NCBI RefSeq assembly: GCF_021728295.1
Contig: NZ_JAKJXE010000007.1
Coordinates: 1 to 64,000 of the forward strand
Direction: 5' to 3'
DNA from: Pseudomonas petrae
GTDB taxonomy: Bacteria; Pseudomonadota; Gammaproteobacteria; Pseudomonadales; Pseudomonadaceae
DNA: 64,000 nucleotides
Both the position numbers and the translations under genes were made by a program. Shown piece by piece: positions 18,186 to 27,742 of the stretch (its first letter is position 1; every line of letters starts with the position of its first letter). The notes beneath the pieces were generated by a model. That model had not been told where the DNA came from and did not search any database. It saw only the letters and a list, made by a program, of their open reading frames with translations.

Positions 18186-21100
18186 ATGCTGATTCAGTCC
18201 AGTAGTCAGGATCACAGTTTGCTCAAACCGACCCCCATCTCGCCCCTGCGCCCATCTGATAGCGCAACGACTGTGCCTTTAAAAGGCGTACTCAGAGGTG
18301 CGCTCGCGGTTTTGGTCCTGATGATGTTGATGCTGTTGTTATGGCAGATGATCGTGCAGTTCCAACAGTCTCAGGAACGTCAGCACAACCGCAGCATCGA
18401 CTACAGCGTGCAGCTCGCCGACCGGTTGAACCTGAGCATGGCCCTGAACGCGCAGGTGGCACTGAACGTGCTCGACAAAGCACACGACGCTTTGCAATCC
18501 GCAGACGAATCAGCGGCAGTGCTGGCGAGTCTGCGTCAGTCCATGCCGGCGCTGAAAAGCCTGGTCTGGCTCGACAGCGATGGGAATGTCAGCGCCGACA
18601 GCGACGGCGATACCCGTGATGTCGGCTTTTTGACCCAAATGCATTCGGTCATCCAGGGTCACCCGTATTTTTATGCCAACGACCCAAGCGCCTCGACGTT
18701 CTATCTGTTCATCCGTCAGCCCGGCACCGGCAATGAGCGCTACTGGGCGCTGCGACTCAAGCCCGACATGCTGAAATCCCTGACTCGCCAGGGCGATCTG
18801 GATTACCAACCCGTCTGGCTGCTGGAAGATATCAGCAGTCACCGACCCCTTTACAAAAACCTGCCAGACGCCGATCGGTCCGCTGACAGCGAGTTGCAGA
18901 CAGTCCTTCTGCAACCGCTGACCCACAGCGACTGGCAACTGCGCGGCCTGTTCGACCTGCAGAAAGCCCGCCAGACGCAGCTCTTCCCGCTGATCGGCAA
19001 ATGCCTGCTCGCCCTGCTCTGTTCCATCATTCCGTTGTTTGCGTTGCGCAGCCTGCGTCGCCGCCAACTCCAGCTGCATCAAAGCCGTCGACGCTACAAA
19101 GACATTTTCGAAGGCACCGGCGTCGCGCTGTGCGTACTGGACCTCTCCGGTCTGCCGGCTTATCTAAAGCACCTGCAAGTGAACAGCGGCGAAGACCTGA
19201 ACGCGCGCCTGATCAGCCAGCCCGAGCAAATCAGTGACCTGCTTCAGCAGTTGCGCATCACCGAGGTCAATCAGGTTGCCGCTCAATTGTTGCACGCAGA
19301 ATCGGCACAGCATGTCTGGCAGAAGCTGATTGAAGGTTGCCCCCGCGCCAGAAACGGCATCGGCCTGCAGATACTCCAGGCCGTTCTCGACGGGCAACGT
19401 CAGCTGGAGCTCGAAATCCTGCTACCCGGCGTTCAGGGCAGTGACCAGCATCTCTGGCTGGTCATGCGTCTCCCCGAGCAATCCGAAGACTTCAACGCCG
19501 TCATCCTCAGCATCAGCGATTTCACCAACCGCAAGCAGGCCGAGCTGTCGCTCCAAGAGCGGGAGCGGTTCTGGTCGGATGTGGTGCGCACTGTTCCCGA
19601 CCATCTGTACGTACAGGATGTGGTCACGCGGCGAATGATTTACAGCAACCACCACTTGGGCGAGACGCTGGGTTACAGCCGGGCCGAACTGGACGAAATG
19701 GGCGAAAACTTCTGGGAGTTCTTGCTGCACCCGGACGATCTCGGCGCTTACGAGCAATTACGCTGCGCCCATGGCGAGCCTGGTAGCAGCGAGATGACAC
19801 ACTGTCACCTGCGTTTTCGCGACCGGCACAGCAACTGGCGCCTGCTCGACATCCGCGAACAGGCGCTGGCGGCGGACAACGACAGTCTGGTCAGGCGCAT
19901 TGTGGGCGTCGCCAAGGACATCACCGAGCAAGTGGAAGCCAGCCAGTCCCTGCGCGAGAGCGAACAGCGTTACCGGATGCTGGCGGAAAGCATCAGCGAC
20001 GTCATTTTCTCCACCGATCGGCAACTGCGAGCCAACTACTTCAGCCCCTCGGTCAATACGGTGCTGGGCTACAGTGCCGAGTGGATTCTGCAGCACGGCT
20101 GGAAGGCGATCATCGCTAACCCTCAGCAGCTCAGCGGCTTCTATGCGCTGCTGCAGCGCATCAGTAAAGCGCTGAACAAGCCCGAAGTGTTGGCGGACCT
20201 GCGCAGCGAGATCACCACCCAATTGTTCCTGTTCGATTGCCTCCGCGCTGATGGTCGCAAGATTCCCGTAGAGCTGCGTCTGGTTCTGGTGTGGGATGAA
20301 TCCGGGGCGTTTGAAGGCGTTCTCGGCGTGGGACGTGATGTCAGTCAGCAGCGGCGCGCCGAAAAAGACCTGCGCATGGCGGCCACGGTATTCGAACACT
20401 CGACCTCGGCCATTCTGATCACCGACCCTGCGGGCTATATCGTGCAGGCCAACGATGCGTTCACCCGGGTCAGTGGCTACGCCGTGTCGCAGGTGCTGGA
20501 TCAGCTGCCAATGATGCTGACCGTCGAAAATCAGCAGGCAGCGCACCTGGGTTACATCCTCAAACAGCTGAGCCAGCGCGGCAGCTGGGAAGGTGAGTTG
20601 TGGCTCAAGCGTCGCGACGGCGAGCACTACCCGGCTTGGGTCGGGATTACCGCCGTGCTCGACGATGAAGGCGACTTGGCCAGCTACGTGTGCTTCTTCA
20701 GCGACATCAGCGAGCGCAAGGCCAGTGAGCAGCGTATTCATCGGCTGGCTTATTACGACGCACTGACCCATCTGCCCAACCGCACGCTGTTTCAGGACCG
20801 TCTGCACAGCGCGTTGCAACACGCCGAGCGTCAGCAGGCGTGGGTGGTGCTGATGTTCCTCGACCTTGATCGTTTCAAACCGATCAATGATTCGCTGGGC
20901 CATGCTGCCGGCGACCGGATGCTCAAGGAAATGGCCTTGCGCCTGCTCGGATGCGTCGACGAGGACGACACCGTTGCGCGCATGGGCGGCGACGAATTCA
21001 CGCTGCTGCTGCAACCTCGCCCCACCCAACAGGCGGCGCTGAACCGGGCGATTCATGTGGCCGAACAGATTCTCGCCAGCCTGGTGAAACCCTTCGTGCT

Positions 21101-22058
21101 GGAAGGTCGCGAGTTTTTTGTCACGGCCAGTATCGGCATTGCGCTCAGCCCGCAGGATGGCAACGAACTGAGCCAGTTGATGAAGAACGCCGACACGGCG
21201 ATGTACCACGCCAAGGAACGCGGCAAGAACAACTTCCAGTTCTATCAAGCCGACATGAACGCCAGTGCGCTTGAGCGTCTTGAGCTGGAAAGCGACCTGC
21301 GCCATGCCCTGGAGCAGGGCGAGTTCACGCTGTATTACCAGCCGCAATTCAGTGGCGACGGCAAGCGCCTGACCGGCGCCGAGGCCTTGCTGCGCTGGCG
21401 TCATCCGCGTCGCGGCCTGGTGCCGCCAGTGGAATTCATCCCGGTGCTCGAAGAGCTCGGGCTGGTGGTCGAAGTCGGCGAATGGGTGATCCGGGAAGCT
21501 TGCCGCCAGTTGCGCGAGTGGCATCTGGCGAAGGTTCGCGTGCCAAAAGTGTCGGTGAACATTTCCGCGCGGCAGTTTTCGGACGGTCAGTTGGGCACGC
21601 GCATCGCCGGCATCCTCCAGGAAATCGGCCTGCCGCCCGCCTGCCTCGAACTTGAACTGACTGAAAGCATCCTGATGCGTGAGGTGAGCGAAGCCATGCA
21701 GATTCTGGCCGGGCTCAAGCGGCTGGGCTTGAGCATTGCGGTCGATGACTTTGGCACTGGCTACTCGTCGCTGAATTACCTGAAGCAGTTCCCCATCGAC
21801 GTACTGAAGATCGACCGCACGTTCGTCGATGGCTTGCCGTCCGGGGAACAGGATGCGCAAATCGCCCGGGCGATCATCGCCATGGCCCACAGCCTCAATC
21901 TGTCGGTGATCGCCGAGGGCGTGGAAACCCACGAGCAGTTGGAGTTTCTGCGCGAACATGGCTGCGACGAAGTTCAGGGCTACCTCTTCGGCCGACCGAT
22001 GCCAGCGGCGCGGTTTGAGGCACAGTTCAGCAACGATGCGCTGTTTATGCTCGACTGA
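18186..22058 (+). CDS. morA: membrane PAS-GGDEF-EAL c-di-GMP protein MorA
   Basis: The 1290-residue protein has TM1 at about residues 34-57, a periplasmic domain to about 265, TM2 at about 266-288, four PAS or PAS-like domains (about 300-450, 455-580, 588-715, 728-845), GGDEF (about 850-1015) and EAL (about 1030-1280). The GGDEF motif is intact (ARMGGDEF), but the RxxD inhibitory site is replaced by DEDD. The EAL domain keeps [16 protein letters not shown] and KIDRTFV, so both cyclase and phosphodiesterase activities look possible. Location before glyA, with cstA, a PilZ protein and radA following, is the order I recall around morA (PA4601) of P. aeruginosa. MorA controls motility and biofilm. 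The ORF opens directly after an in-frame stop, so this ATG is the earliest possible start. Confidence 0.87.
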   Translation: MLIQSSSQDHSLLKPTPISPLRPSDSATTVPLKGVLRGALAVLVLMMLMLLLWQMIVQFQQSQERQHNRSIDYSVQLADRLNLSMALNAQVALNVLDKAHDALQSADESAAVLASLRQSMPALKSLVWLDSDGNVSADSDGDTRDVGFLTQMHSVIQGHPYFYANDPSASTFYLFIRQPGTGNERYWALRLKPDMLKSLTRQGDLDYQPVWLLEDISSHRPLYKNLPDADRSADSELQTVLLQPLTHSDWQLRGLFDLQKARQTQLFPLIGKCLLALLCSIIPLFALRSLRRRQLQLHQSRRRYKDIFEGTGVALCVLDLSGLPAYLKHLQVNSGEDLNARLISQPEQISDLLQQLRITEVNQVAAQLLHAESAQHVWQKLIEGCPRARNGIGLQILQAVLDGQRQLELEILLPGVQGSDQHLWLVMRLPEQSEDFNAVILSISDFTNRKQAELSLQERERFWSDVVRTVPDHLYVQDVVTRRMIYSNHHLGETLGYSRAELDEMGENFWEFLLHPDDLGAYEQLRCAHGEPGSSEMTHCHLRFRDRHSNWRLLDIREQALAADNDSLVRRIVGVAKDITEQVEASQSLRESEQRYRMLAESISDVIFSTDRQLRANYFSPSVNTVLGYSAEWILQHGWKAIIANPQQLSGFYALLQRISKALNKPEVLADLRSEITTQLFLFDCLRADGRKIPVELRLVLVWDESGAFEGVLGVGRDVSQQRRAEKDLRMAATVFEHSTSAILITDPAGYIVQANDAFTRVSGYAVSQVLDQLPMMLTVENQQAAHLGYILKQLSQRGSWEGELWLKRRDGEHYPAWVGITAVLDDEGDLASYVCFFSDISERKASEQRIHRLAYYDALTHLPNRTLFQDRLHSALQHAERQQAWVVLMFLDLDRFKPINDSLGHAAGDRMLKEMALRLLGCVDEDDTVARMGGDEFTLLLQPRPTQQAALNRAIHVAEQILASLVKPFVLEGREFFVTASIGIALSPQDGNELSQLMKNADTAMYHAKERGKNNFQFYQADMNASALERLELESDLRHALEQGEFTLYYQPQFSGDGKRLTGAEALLRWRHPRRGLVPPVEFIPVLEELGLVVEVGEWVIREACRQLREWHLAKVRVPKVSVNISARQFSDGQLGTRIAGILQEIGLPPACLELELTESILMREVSEAMQILAGLKRLGLSIAVDDFGTGYSSLNYLKQFPIDVLKIDRTFVDGLPSGEQDAQIARAIIAMAHSLNLSVIAEGVETHEQLEFLREHGCDEVQGYLFGRPMPAARFEAQFSNDALFMLD

Positions 22059-22074
22059 AGAGACACCGATCACC

Positions 22075-22164
22075 TGTAGGAGCGCGCTTGCCCGCGAACC
22101 ACTCGTACATCCGACACAAATGTGTCTGGCCCAAAATCGCATCGCGAGCAAGCGCGCTCCTACA
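22075..22164. repeat. REP pair (inverted), GGAGCGCGCTTGCCCGCGA class
   Basis: TGTAGGAGCGCGCTTGCCCG (22075-22094, then CGA) and its near-perfect inverse ending at 22164 form a long cruciform-capable pair between morA and glyA. The right arm reads TCGCGAGCAAGCGCGCTCC, with one G-to-A change from the commonest form. Confidence 0.85.
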
Positions 22165-22293
22165 AGATCATTCGTCAGTCATTCTCCCGCATGAAAACCG
22201 CTTGTCCCGGACATGACCCGCTTTCATATGCCAGATAAAACCCGATGGGTTAGAATGCCCCCCTTTTCTACTGCCCGATCCCCGAGGACCGCC

Positions 22294-23547
22294 ATGTTCA
22301 GCCGCAATTTGACCATCGCCAAGTACGACTACGACCTGTACGCCGCTATGGAACAGGAAGCCAAGCGTCAGGAAGATCACATCGAGCTGATCGCCTCGGA
22401 GAACTACACCAGCCCGGCCGTCATGGAAGCCCAGGGCTCGGTCCTCACCAACAAATACGCTGAAGGCTACCCAGGCAAGCGTTACTACGGTGGCTGCGAA
22501 TACGTCGATATCGTCGAGCAACTGGCCATCGATCGCGCCAAGCAACTGTTCGGCGCCGATTACGCTAACGTCCAGCCACACGCCGGTTCCCAAGCCAATA
22601 GCGCGGTGTACCTGGCGCTGCTCAATGCTGGCGACACCATTCTGGGCATGAGCCTTGCCCACGGCGGTCACCTGACCCACGGCGCCAGCGTTTCTTCCTC
22701 GGGCAAGCTGTACAACGCTGTTCAGTACGGCATCGACGGCAACGGCCTGATCGACTACGACGAAGTCGAACGTCTGGCGGTCGAGCACAAACCGAAGATG
22801 ATCATCGCCGGTTTCTCGGCCTACTCGCAGATCCTCGACTTCCCGCGCTTCCGCGCAATCGCTGACAAGGTCGGCGCTTACCTGTTCGTCGACATGGCCC
22901 ACGTGGCCGGTCTCGTCGCCGCAGGCGTTTACCCGAACCCGGTTCCGTTCGCTGACGTCGTCACCACCACCACCCACAAAACCCTGCGCGGCCCACGCGG
23001 CGGCCTGATCCTGGCGCGCGCCAACGCCGAGATCGAGAAGAAGCTGAACTCCGCTGTCTTCCCGGGTGGCCAAGGCGGTCCTCTTGAGCACGTCATCGCG
23101 GCCAAGGCGATCTGCTTCAAGGAAGCGCTGCAGCCTGAGTTCAAGACCTACCAGGAACAAGTGGTGAAAAACGCCAAGGCCATGGCCGGCGTTTTCATCG
23201 AGCGCGGTTTCGACGTGGTCTCCGGCGGTACTGAAAACCACCTGTTCCTGCTGTCGCTGATCAAGCAGGACATCTCCGGTAAAGACGCAGACGCCGCACT
23301 GGGCAAAGCGTTCATCACCGTGAACAAGAACTCCGTGCCAAACGATCCACGCTCCCCGTTCGTCACCTCCGGCCTGCGCTTCGGCACCCCGGCCGTGACC
23401 ACTCGCGGCTTCAAGGAAGCAGAGTGCAAGGAACTGGCCGGCTGGATCTGCGACATCCTGGCAGACCTGAACAACGAAGCGGTGATCAACGCCGTTCGTG
23501 AGAAGGTCCAGGCCATCTGCGCCAAGCTGCCGGTTTACGGCGCTTGA
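22294..23547 (+). CDS. glyA: serine hydroxymethyltransferase
   Basis: The start is the ATG at 22294 after CGAGGACC (417 residues, the usual bacterial length). SHMT interconverts serine and glycine with tetrahydrofolate, supplying one-carbon units. Visible signatures are [31 protein letters not shown], and the PLP lysine in [15 protein letters not shown]. It directly follows morA, separated by a REP pair, and ends at a strong terminator. A TAGAAT hexamer at 22250-22255 may be its -10 element. Pseudomonads usually carry more than one glyA, so this is probably one of several paralogues. Confidence 0.97.
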   Translation: MFSRNLTIAKYDYDLYAAMEQEAKRQEDHIELIASENYTSPAVMEAQGSVLTNKYAEGYPGKRYYGGCEYVDIVEQLAIDRAKQLFGADYANVQPHAGSQANSAVYLALLNAGDTILGMSLAHGGHLTHGASVSSSGKLYNAVQYGIDGNGLIDYDEVERLAVEHKPKMIIAGFSAYSQILDFPRFRAIADKVGAYLFVDMAHVAGLVAAGVYPNPVPFADVVTTTTHKTLRGPRGGLILARANAEIEKKLNSAVFPGGQGGPLEHVIAAKAICFKEALQPEFKTYQEQVVKNAKAMAGVFIERGFDVVSGGTENHLFLLSLIKQDISGKDADAALGKAFITVNKNSVPNDPRSPFVTSGLRFGTPAVTTRGFKEAECKELAGWICDILADLNNEAVINAVREKVQAICAKLPVYGA

Positions 23548-23572
23548 TCTGACGCCCCAGCAGTACATGAGA

Positions 23573-23600
23573 AGCCCGGCTCTTGAGCCGGGCTTTTTTT
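23573..23600 (+). terminator. intrinsic terminator of glyA
   Basis: AGCCCGGCTC (23573-23582) and GAGCCGGGCT (23585-23594) form a GC-rich stem followed by TTTTTT, 25 bp after the glyA stop codon. Confidence 0.92.
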
Positions 23601-23614
23601 GCGCCGTGTCTCAT

Positions 23615-23703
23615 TGCAGGAGCGCGCTTGCCCGCGAACGCGGCGTGTCAGTCACCCTAGACGTATTTGAAATGACGCATTCGCGGGCAAGCGCGCTCCT
23701 ACA
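23615..23703. repeat. REP pair, GGAGCGCGCTTGCCCGCGAA class
   Basis: Left arm TGCAGGAGCGCGCTTGCCCG (23615-23634) and right arm TTCGCGGGCAAGCGCGCTCC ending in TACA at 23703 flank about 40 bp. The pair sits between the convergent glyA and yjiA genes, the usual place for such elements. Confidence 0.88.
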
Positions 23704-23727
23704 GTTGATCGGCAGCGTGGCTCGGAC

Positions 23728-24705
23728 TCAATCCGCCGCGACTTGCGCAAAGCCGGCCCGGATCTTCTCCTCCGGCAGTTCGTCAGCAATGAACACGATC
23801 ACGCTTTCGCGTTTCTCGCCTTCCGCCCACTCCACATCGAAATCAAATCCGTAGAGCTTCAGCACCCCCTGAAACACCAGCTTGCGGTCTTCGCCGGCGA
23901 TGCTCAGCACGCCTTTGTAGCGCAGCAGTTGTTTGCCGTGCGCTTCCAGCAACTCGTTCATGAACGTGCTGAGCTTGTCGATATCCAGCGGCTGATCACT
24001 GCGCAGGACCAGGCTGCTGATGCGGTCGATGGAGCGGCCTGCCGGAGCCGCCGGGCGCAGGGTCATCCCGCCGATGTCAGCGTTGAGGTTGAAGCCGCGC
24101 ACATCCAGCAGTTCGGCGAGGTCGATCTTGCCGTGTTCGACCACGCGGATCGGCGCACGTCGGTTGATGCGGGTCAGTCGCTCGCTTAGCGCTTTGAACG
24201 TTGCTTCATCCACCAGATCGGTCTTGCTCACCAACAGACGATCCGCGAAGCCGATCTGCGCTTGGGCGATGGTCTGCTCCAGGTGCGTATCGGCATGGGC
24301 TGCGTCGACCAGCGTGATGATGCCGTCGAGGATGTATCGCTCGCGCAGCTCTTCGTCGACGAAGAAGGTTTGCGCAACCGGTGCGGGGTCTGCCAGCCCG
24401 GTGCATTCGATGACCAGCCGGTCAAACGCGATCTCGCCGCTGTCGAGGCGTTCCAGCAGCAGATACAGCGCCTTGGTCAGGTCGGTGTGAATGGTGCAGC
24501 AGACGCAGCCGTTGGACAGGGTCATCACCTGTACCGGCTCGTCGCCGAGCAACTGAGTGTCGATGCCGGCGTCACTGAATTCATTCTCGATCACGGCAAT
24601 CTTCAGGCCGTGCTCTTCCTTGAGCAGATGGCGCAGCAAAGTGGTTTTGCCGGCGCCGAGAAAGCCGCTGAGGATTGTCACGGGGATGGGGTGCGAAGCG
24701 GTCAT
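23728..24705 (-). CDS. yjiA: CobW/COG0523 GTPase, YjiA-type
   Basis: The start is the ATG at 24705 (325 residues); the open frame runs on through a REP element to 24810 but that part is not protein. Signatures are Walker A GFLGAGKTTLLRHLL, the metal-binding CxCC motif in NGCVCCTIH, the DxxG-like ECTGLADP and the SKTD guanine motif, followed by a CobW C-terminal domain. It is very close to E. coli YjiA, a GTPase that binds zinc and other metals. It is the third gene of a cstA/btsT-yjiX-yjiA operon, the same trio as in E. coli. A REP pair lies in the yjiX-yjiA gap. Function in pyruvate uptake is unproven. Confidence 0.92.
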   Translation of the reverse strand: MTASHPIPVTILSGFLGAGKTTLLRHLLKEEHGLKIAVIENEFSDAGIDTQLLGDEPVQVMTLSNGCVCCTIHTDLTKALYLLLERLDSGEIAFDRLVIECTGLADPAPVAQTFFVDEELRERYILDGIITLVDAAHADTHLEQTIAQAQIGFADRLLVSKTDLVDEATFKALSERLTRINRRAPIRVVEHGKIDLAELLDVRGFNLNADIGGMTLRPAAPAGRSIDRISSLVLRSDQPLDIDKLSTFMNELLEAHGKQLLRYKGVLSIAGEDRKLVFQGVLKLYGFDFDVEWAEGEKRESVIVFIADELPEEKIRAGFAQVAAD

Positions 24706-24734
24706 GGGTTCTCCTGACGTGTCACTGTTCAGAC

Positions 24735-24823
24735 TGTGGGAGCGCGCTTGCCCGCGAATGCAATCTGTCTGCACCCTCTTCGGAAACAGTTGAAAGGCAT
24801 TCGCGGGCAAGCGCGCTCCTACA
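24735..24823. repeat. REP pair inside the cstA-yjiX-yjiA operon
   Basis: Left arm TGTGGGAGCGCGCTTGCCCG (24735-24754) and right arm TTCGCGGGCAAGCGCGCTCC followed by TACA (end 24823). It lies in the roughly 210-bp gap between yjiX and yjiA, which are in the same orientation. Confidence 0.88.
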
Positions 24824-24915
24824 AGGTGGAACGGCTGCCGGTGGAAGTGGCAGACGCGAACGCGCCACGACTGGCGTGGCGCGTTGTTGAACCAGGCGTT
24901 GCAGGGATCAACCCT

Positions 24916-25113
24916 TTAACAGCACTTGGGCCCGCCCTTCCCGCCGTAACGTGCGTCCTGGCGTTCCCGGAAGAACGCTTCGTAGGACATCACCGGCTTG
25001 TCCGGGTGGGTCTTCTGCATATGCTCAACGTAGTTGTCGTAATCCGGCATGCCCACCATGAGGCGAGCGGCCTGACCGAGATACTTACCCAGGCGACTCA
25101 GATCGTTGAACAT
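24916..25113 (-). CDS. yjiX: YbdD/YjiX-family small protein
   Basis: The 65-residue protein has the family pattern: an N-terminal helix ([20 protein letters not shown]), then [16 protein letters not shown] and a C-terminal [14 protein letters not shown] segment ending in CC. Relatives always sit directly downstream of CstA or BtsT transporters and are reported to be needed for pyruvate uptake in E. coli. Here it starts 26 bp after the transporter stop codon, so translation is probably coupled to the same mRNA. It is soluble or membrane-associated; there is no predicted membrane span. Confidence 0.93.
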   Translation of the reverse strand: MFNDLSRLGKYLGQAARLMVGMPDYDNYVEHMQKTHPDKPVMSYEAFFRERQDARYGGKGGPKCC

Positions 25114-25139
25114 ATGCAGCTCCTCGCGTTACAGCGCAC

Positions 25140-27209
25140 TCAATGGGTTTCCGGGAAGGCCTGGAACGGCGATTCCTTGTCGGTACGCTCTTTCTTGACC
25201 CACGCCGCACGGCCGACCTTCAGCGCATAGAACAGAATGCTCAGGACCACGAACAGGAACAGCGTGGTCAGGGTGGCGTTGGTGTAGGCGTTGAAGATCA
25301 CGTGCTGCATCTGGTCCATGGTCTTGGCCGGGGCCAGCACCTGACCGGCGTCAGCCGCCGCGCTGTATTTCTTCGCCAGCGCCAGGAAGCCTACCGCAGG
25401 GCTCGGGTCGAACAGCTTGATGAAGCCTGCGGTGACGGTGCAGATCAGCAGCCACGAAGCCGGAAGGATAGTGACCCAGACGTACTGCTGACGCTTCATT
25501 TTGATCAGCACAACCGTCGCCAGCATCAGCGCGATACCCGCCAGCATCTGGTTCGAGATACCGAACAATGGCCACAACGTGTTGATCCCGCCCAGCGGAT
25601 CGATCACGCCTTGATACAGCAGATACCCCCACAGCGCGACGCAACCACCGGTGCCGATGGCGTTGGCGGTCCAGGACTCGGTGCGTTTCAGCGCGGGCAC
25701 GAAACTGCCCAGCAGGTCCTGCAGCATGAAGCGACCGGCACGGGTACCGGCATCCACTGCGGTCAGGATGAACAGCGCTTCAAACAGAATCGCGAAGTGG
25801 TACCAGAACGCCATGGTGTTCTGACCGGGGAACGCCTGGTGCAGGATCTGCGCGATCCCCACTGCGAGAGTCGGGGCACCGCCGGCACGAGCCAGGACGG
25901 TGTTCTCGCCGATGTCTTTCGCCACAGCGGTCAACTGATCCGGTGTGATGAGGAAGCCCCAACTGCTGACCATCTGCGCGACCGAGTTGACGTCGGAACC
26001 GACGATGGCAGCCGGGCTGTTCATCGCGAAGTACACGCCTGGCTCGATGACCGAAGCCGCGACCATGGCCATGATCGCCACGAACGACTCCATCAGCATG
26101 CCGCCGTAACCGATGTAACGGGCGTTGACTTCGTTATCCAGCAGCTTCGGCGTTGTCCCCGAAGAAATCAGCGCGTGGAAACCGGATACGGCGCCACAGG
26201 CAATGGTGATGAACAGGAACGGGAACAGGGTGCCTTTCCAGACCGGGCCGGTGCCGTCGGTGAACTGGGTCAGCGCAGGCATTTTCAGCTCGGGCGCAAG
26301 AATCAGGATGCCGATCGCCAGCGCGATGATGGTGCCGATTTTCAGGAACGTGGACAGGTAGTCGCGAGGCGCCAATACCAGCCAGACTGGCAGCATCGCA
26401 GCGACAAAACCGTAACCGACCAGCATCCAGGTAATCTGCACGCCAGTGAACGTGAACATCGGCGCCCACTCAGGACTTGCTGCTACAAGACCGCCGACCC
26501 AGATCGACAGCAGCAACAGCACGACGCCCACCACCGAGATCTCGCCGATGCGGCCCGGGCGGATGAAGCGCATGTAGATGCCCATGAACATCGCGATCGG
26601 AATCGTCGCCATGACCGTGAACATGCCCCATGGGCTCTCGGCCAGTGCCTTGACGACGATCAGCGCCAGCACCGCGAGGATGATGATCATGATCAGGAAA
26701 CAGCCGAACAACGCGATGGTGCCGGGAATCCGGCCCATTTCTTCGCGGACCATGTCGCCCAGAGAGCGACCGTTACGACGCGTGGAAAGGAACAGGATCA
26801 TGAAGTCCTGAACCGCACCCGCCAGCACGACACCGGCGATCAGCCACAGCGTACCCGGCAGATAGCCCATCTGCGCGGCGAGCACCGGACCGACCAGCGG
26901 ACCGGCGCCGGCAATGGCAGCGAAGTGGTGACCGAAGAGAATGTGTTTATTGGTGGGAACGTAGTCGAGCCCGTCGTTCTTGAGCACCGCAGGGGTGGCC
27001 CGGGTCGGGTCGAGTTGCATGACTTTAGTTGCGATGAACAGGCTGTAGTAGCGATAAGCGACCAGATAAATGGCCACGGCGGCGACCACAATCCAGAGTG
27101 CGTTGATCGCCTCCCCGCGACGCAAAGCAACCACTCCCAGGGCCCAAGCCCCAAGGATCGCAACAATCAGCCAGGGCACGTGGCGCAGCAGACCATTATT
27201 ATTTTTCAT
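25140..27209 (-). CDS. cstA: carbon-starvation/pyruvate transporter, CstA/BtsT family
   Basis: The ATG at 27209 gives 689 residues with about 16-18 hydrophobic spans; an upstream GTG-type extension to 27290 is unlikely. Conserved stretches include GEAINALWIVVAAVAIYLVA (TM2), LFGHHFAAIAGAGPLVGPV, VQDFMILFLSTRRNGRSLG and GAVSGFHALISSGTTPK. The family imports pyruvate (BtsT, CstA), with peptide uptake also proposed for CstA. The downstream genes yjiX and yjiA make the trio found with btsT in E. coli, so btsT would be an equally fair name. In pseudomonads this class of gene is under CbrAB/Crc-type carbon control, but I do not see that directly in the sequence. Confidence 0.93.
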   Translation of the reverse strand: MKNNNGLLRHVPWLIVAILGAWALGVVALRRGEAINALWIVVAAVAIYLVAYRYYSLFIATKVMQLDPTRATPAVLKNDGLDYVPTNKHILFGHHFAAIAGAGPLVGPVLAAQMGYLPGTLWLIAGVVLAGAVQDFMILFLSTRRNGRSLGDMVREEMGRIPGTIALFGCFLIMIIILAVLALIVVKALAESPWGMFTVMATIPIAMFMGIYMRFIRPGRIGEISVVGVVLLLLSIWVGGLVAASPEWAPMFTFTGVQITWMLVGYGFVAAMLPVWLVLAPRDYLSTFLKIGTIIALAIGILILAPELKMPALTQFTDGTGPVWKGTLFPFLFITIACGAVSGFHALISSGTTPKLLDNEVNARYIGYGGMLMESFVAIMAMVAASVIEPGVYFAMNSPAAIVGSDVNSVAQMVSSWGFLITPDQLTAVAKDIGENTVLARAGGAPTLAVGIAQILHQAFPGQNTMAFWYHFAILFEALFILTAVDAGTRAGRFMLQDLLGSFVPALKRTESWTANAIGTGGCVALWGYLLYQGVIDPLGGINTLWPLFGISNQMLAGIALMLATVVLIKMKRQQYVWVTILPASWLLICTVTAGFIKLFDPSPAVGFLALAKKYSAAADAGQVLAPAKTMDQMQHVIFNAYTNATLTTLFLFVVLSILFYALKVGRAAWVKKERTDKESPFQAFPETH

Positions 27210-27362
27210 TTTTTTTGTTTCCAACTGAGTGGACTTATTTTTGTTCAGCAAGCGGAGTTTAGCGCCGCCGGAGCGAAAGGCTACCCCCACGATGGTCTAG
27301 CGCGATATTTGTCCTATAGTCAACGCAGCGGGCGCTTCAGGCGCTGAAGGAGTAGTTGCGTA

Positions 27363-27731
27363 ATGACCGATAACCACAAAGATCGTCGTCGCTTCAAACG
27401 TGTTGCATTCGACGCGAAAACAAAACTCACCCAGGACGGCCAGACCTGGACCGTTCAGCTGATCGACCTGTCGCTCAAGGGGCTGCTGATCCAGAAGCCC
27501 TCGCCCTGGGACGGCGATCCCGACGAGCGCTTCATGGTCGACATCGAGTTGCAGGACGGTATTGACGTCGTGATGGAAGTGCAACTGACCCACGATGATC
27601 ACAATCACCTAGGATTTGTTTGCAAGCACATCGAGCTCGATTCAGTGACGCACCTGCGTCGACTGATCGAACTCAACCTTGCCGATCACGGTGAACTGGA
27701 GCGCGAGCTCGGGGCACTGATACACATATAG
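27363..27731 (+). CDS. mapZ: single-domain PilZ c-di-GMP receptor, MapZ-like
   Basis: The 122-residue protein is a stand-alone PilZ domain with the c-di-GMP motifs RRRFKR (RxxxR, residues about 8-13) and DLSLKGLLI (D/NxSxxG, about 38-46). The C-terminal helix HLRRLIELNLADHGELEREL closely follows PA4608 (MapZ) of P. aeruginosa. MapZ binds the chemotaxis methyltransferase CheR1 when loaded with c-di-GMP and so alters chemoreceptor methylation. The ATG at 27363 has GAAGGAG upstream. It is divergent from cstA and convergent with radA, 11 bp away. Its nearness to morA matches the conserved order I recall, though ortholog-level function is inferred. Confidence 0.88.
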   Translation: MTDNHKDRRRFKRVAFDAKTKLTQDGQTWTVQLIDLSLKGLLIQKPSPWDGDPDERFMVDIELQDGIDVVMEVQLTHDDHNHLGFVCKHIELDSVTHLRRLIELNLADHGELERELGALIHI

Positions 27732-27742
27732 GCCGCGCTGCC

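Noticed and set aside
19758..22151. 797-residue minus-strand open frame opposite morA
   Set aside because: Antisense to conserved PAS, GGDEF and EAL domains; composition is that of a shadow frame.
22165..22293. Glycine riboswitch before glyA
   Set aside because: The leader is too short and lacks the tandem aptamer motifs.
24706..24810. N-terminal extension of the YjiA GTPase
   Set aside because: The extra residues are translated REP sequence; the conserved protein starts at 24705.
25143..27347. 734-residue plus-strand open frame opposite cstA
   Set aside because: It is the antisense shadow of a GC-rich gene with strong third-position bias; the sequence is rich in Gln, Arg, Asp and His, with no domain or ribosome site.
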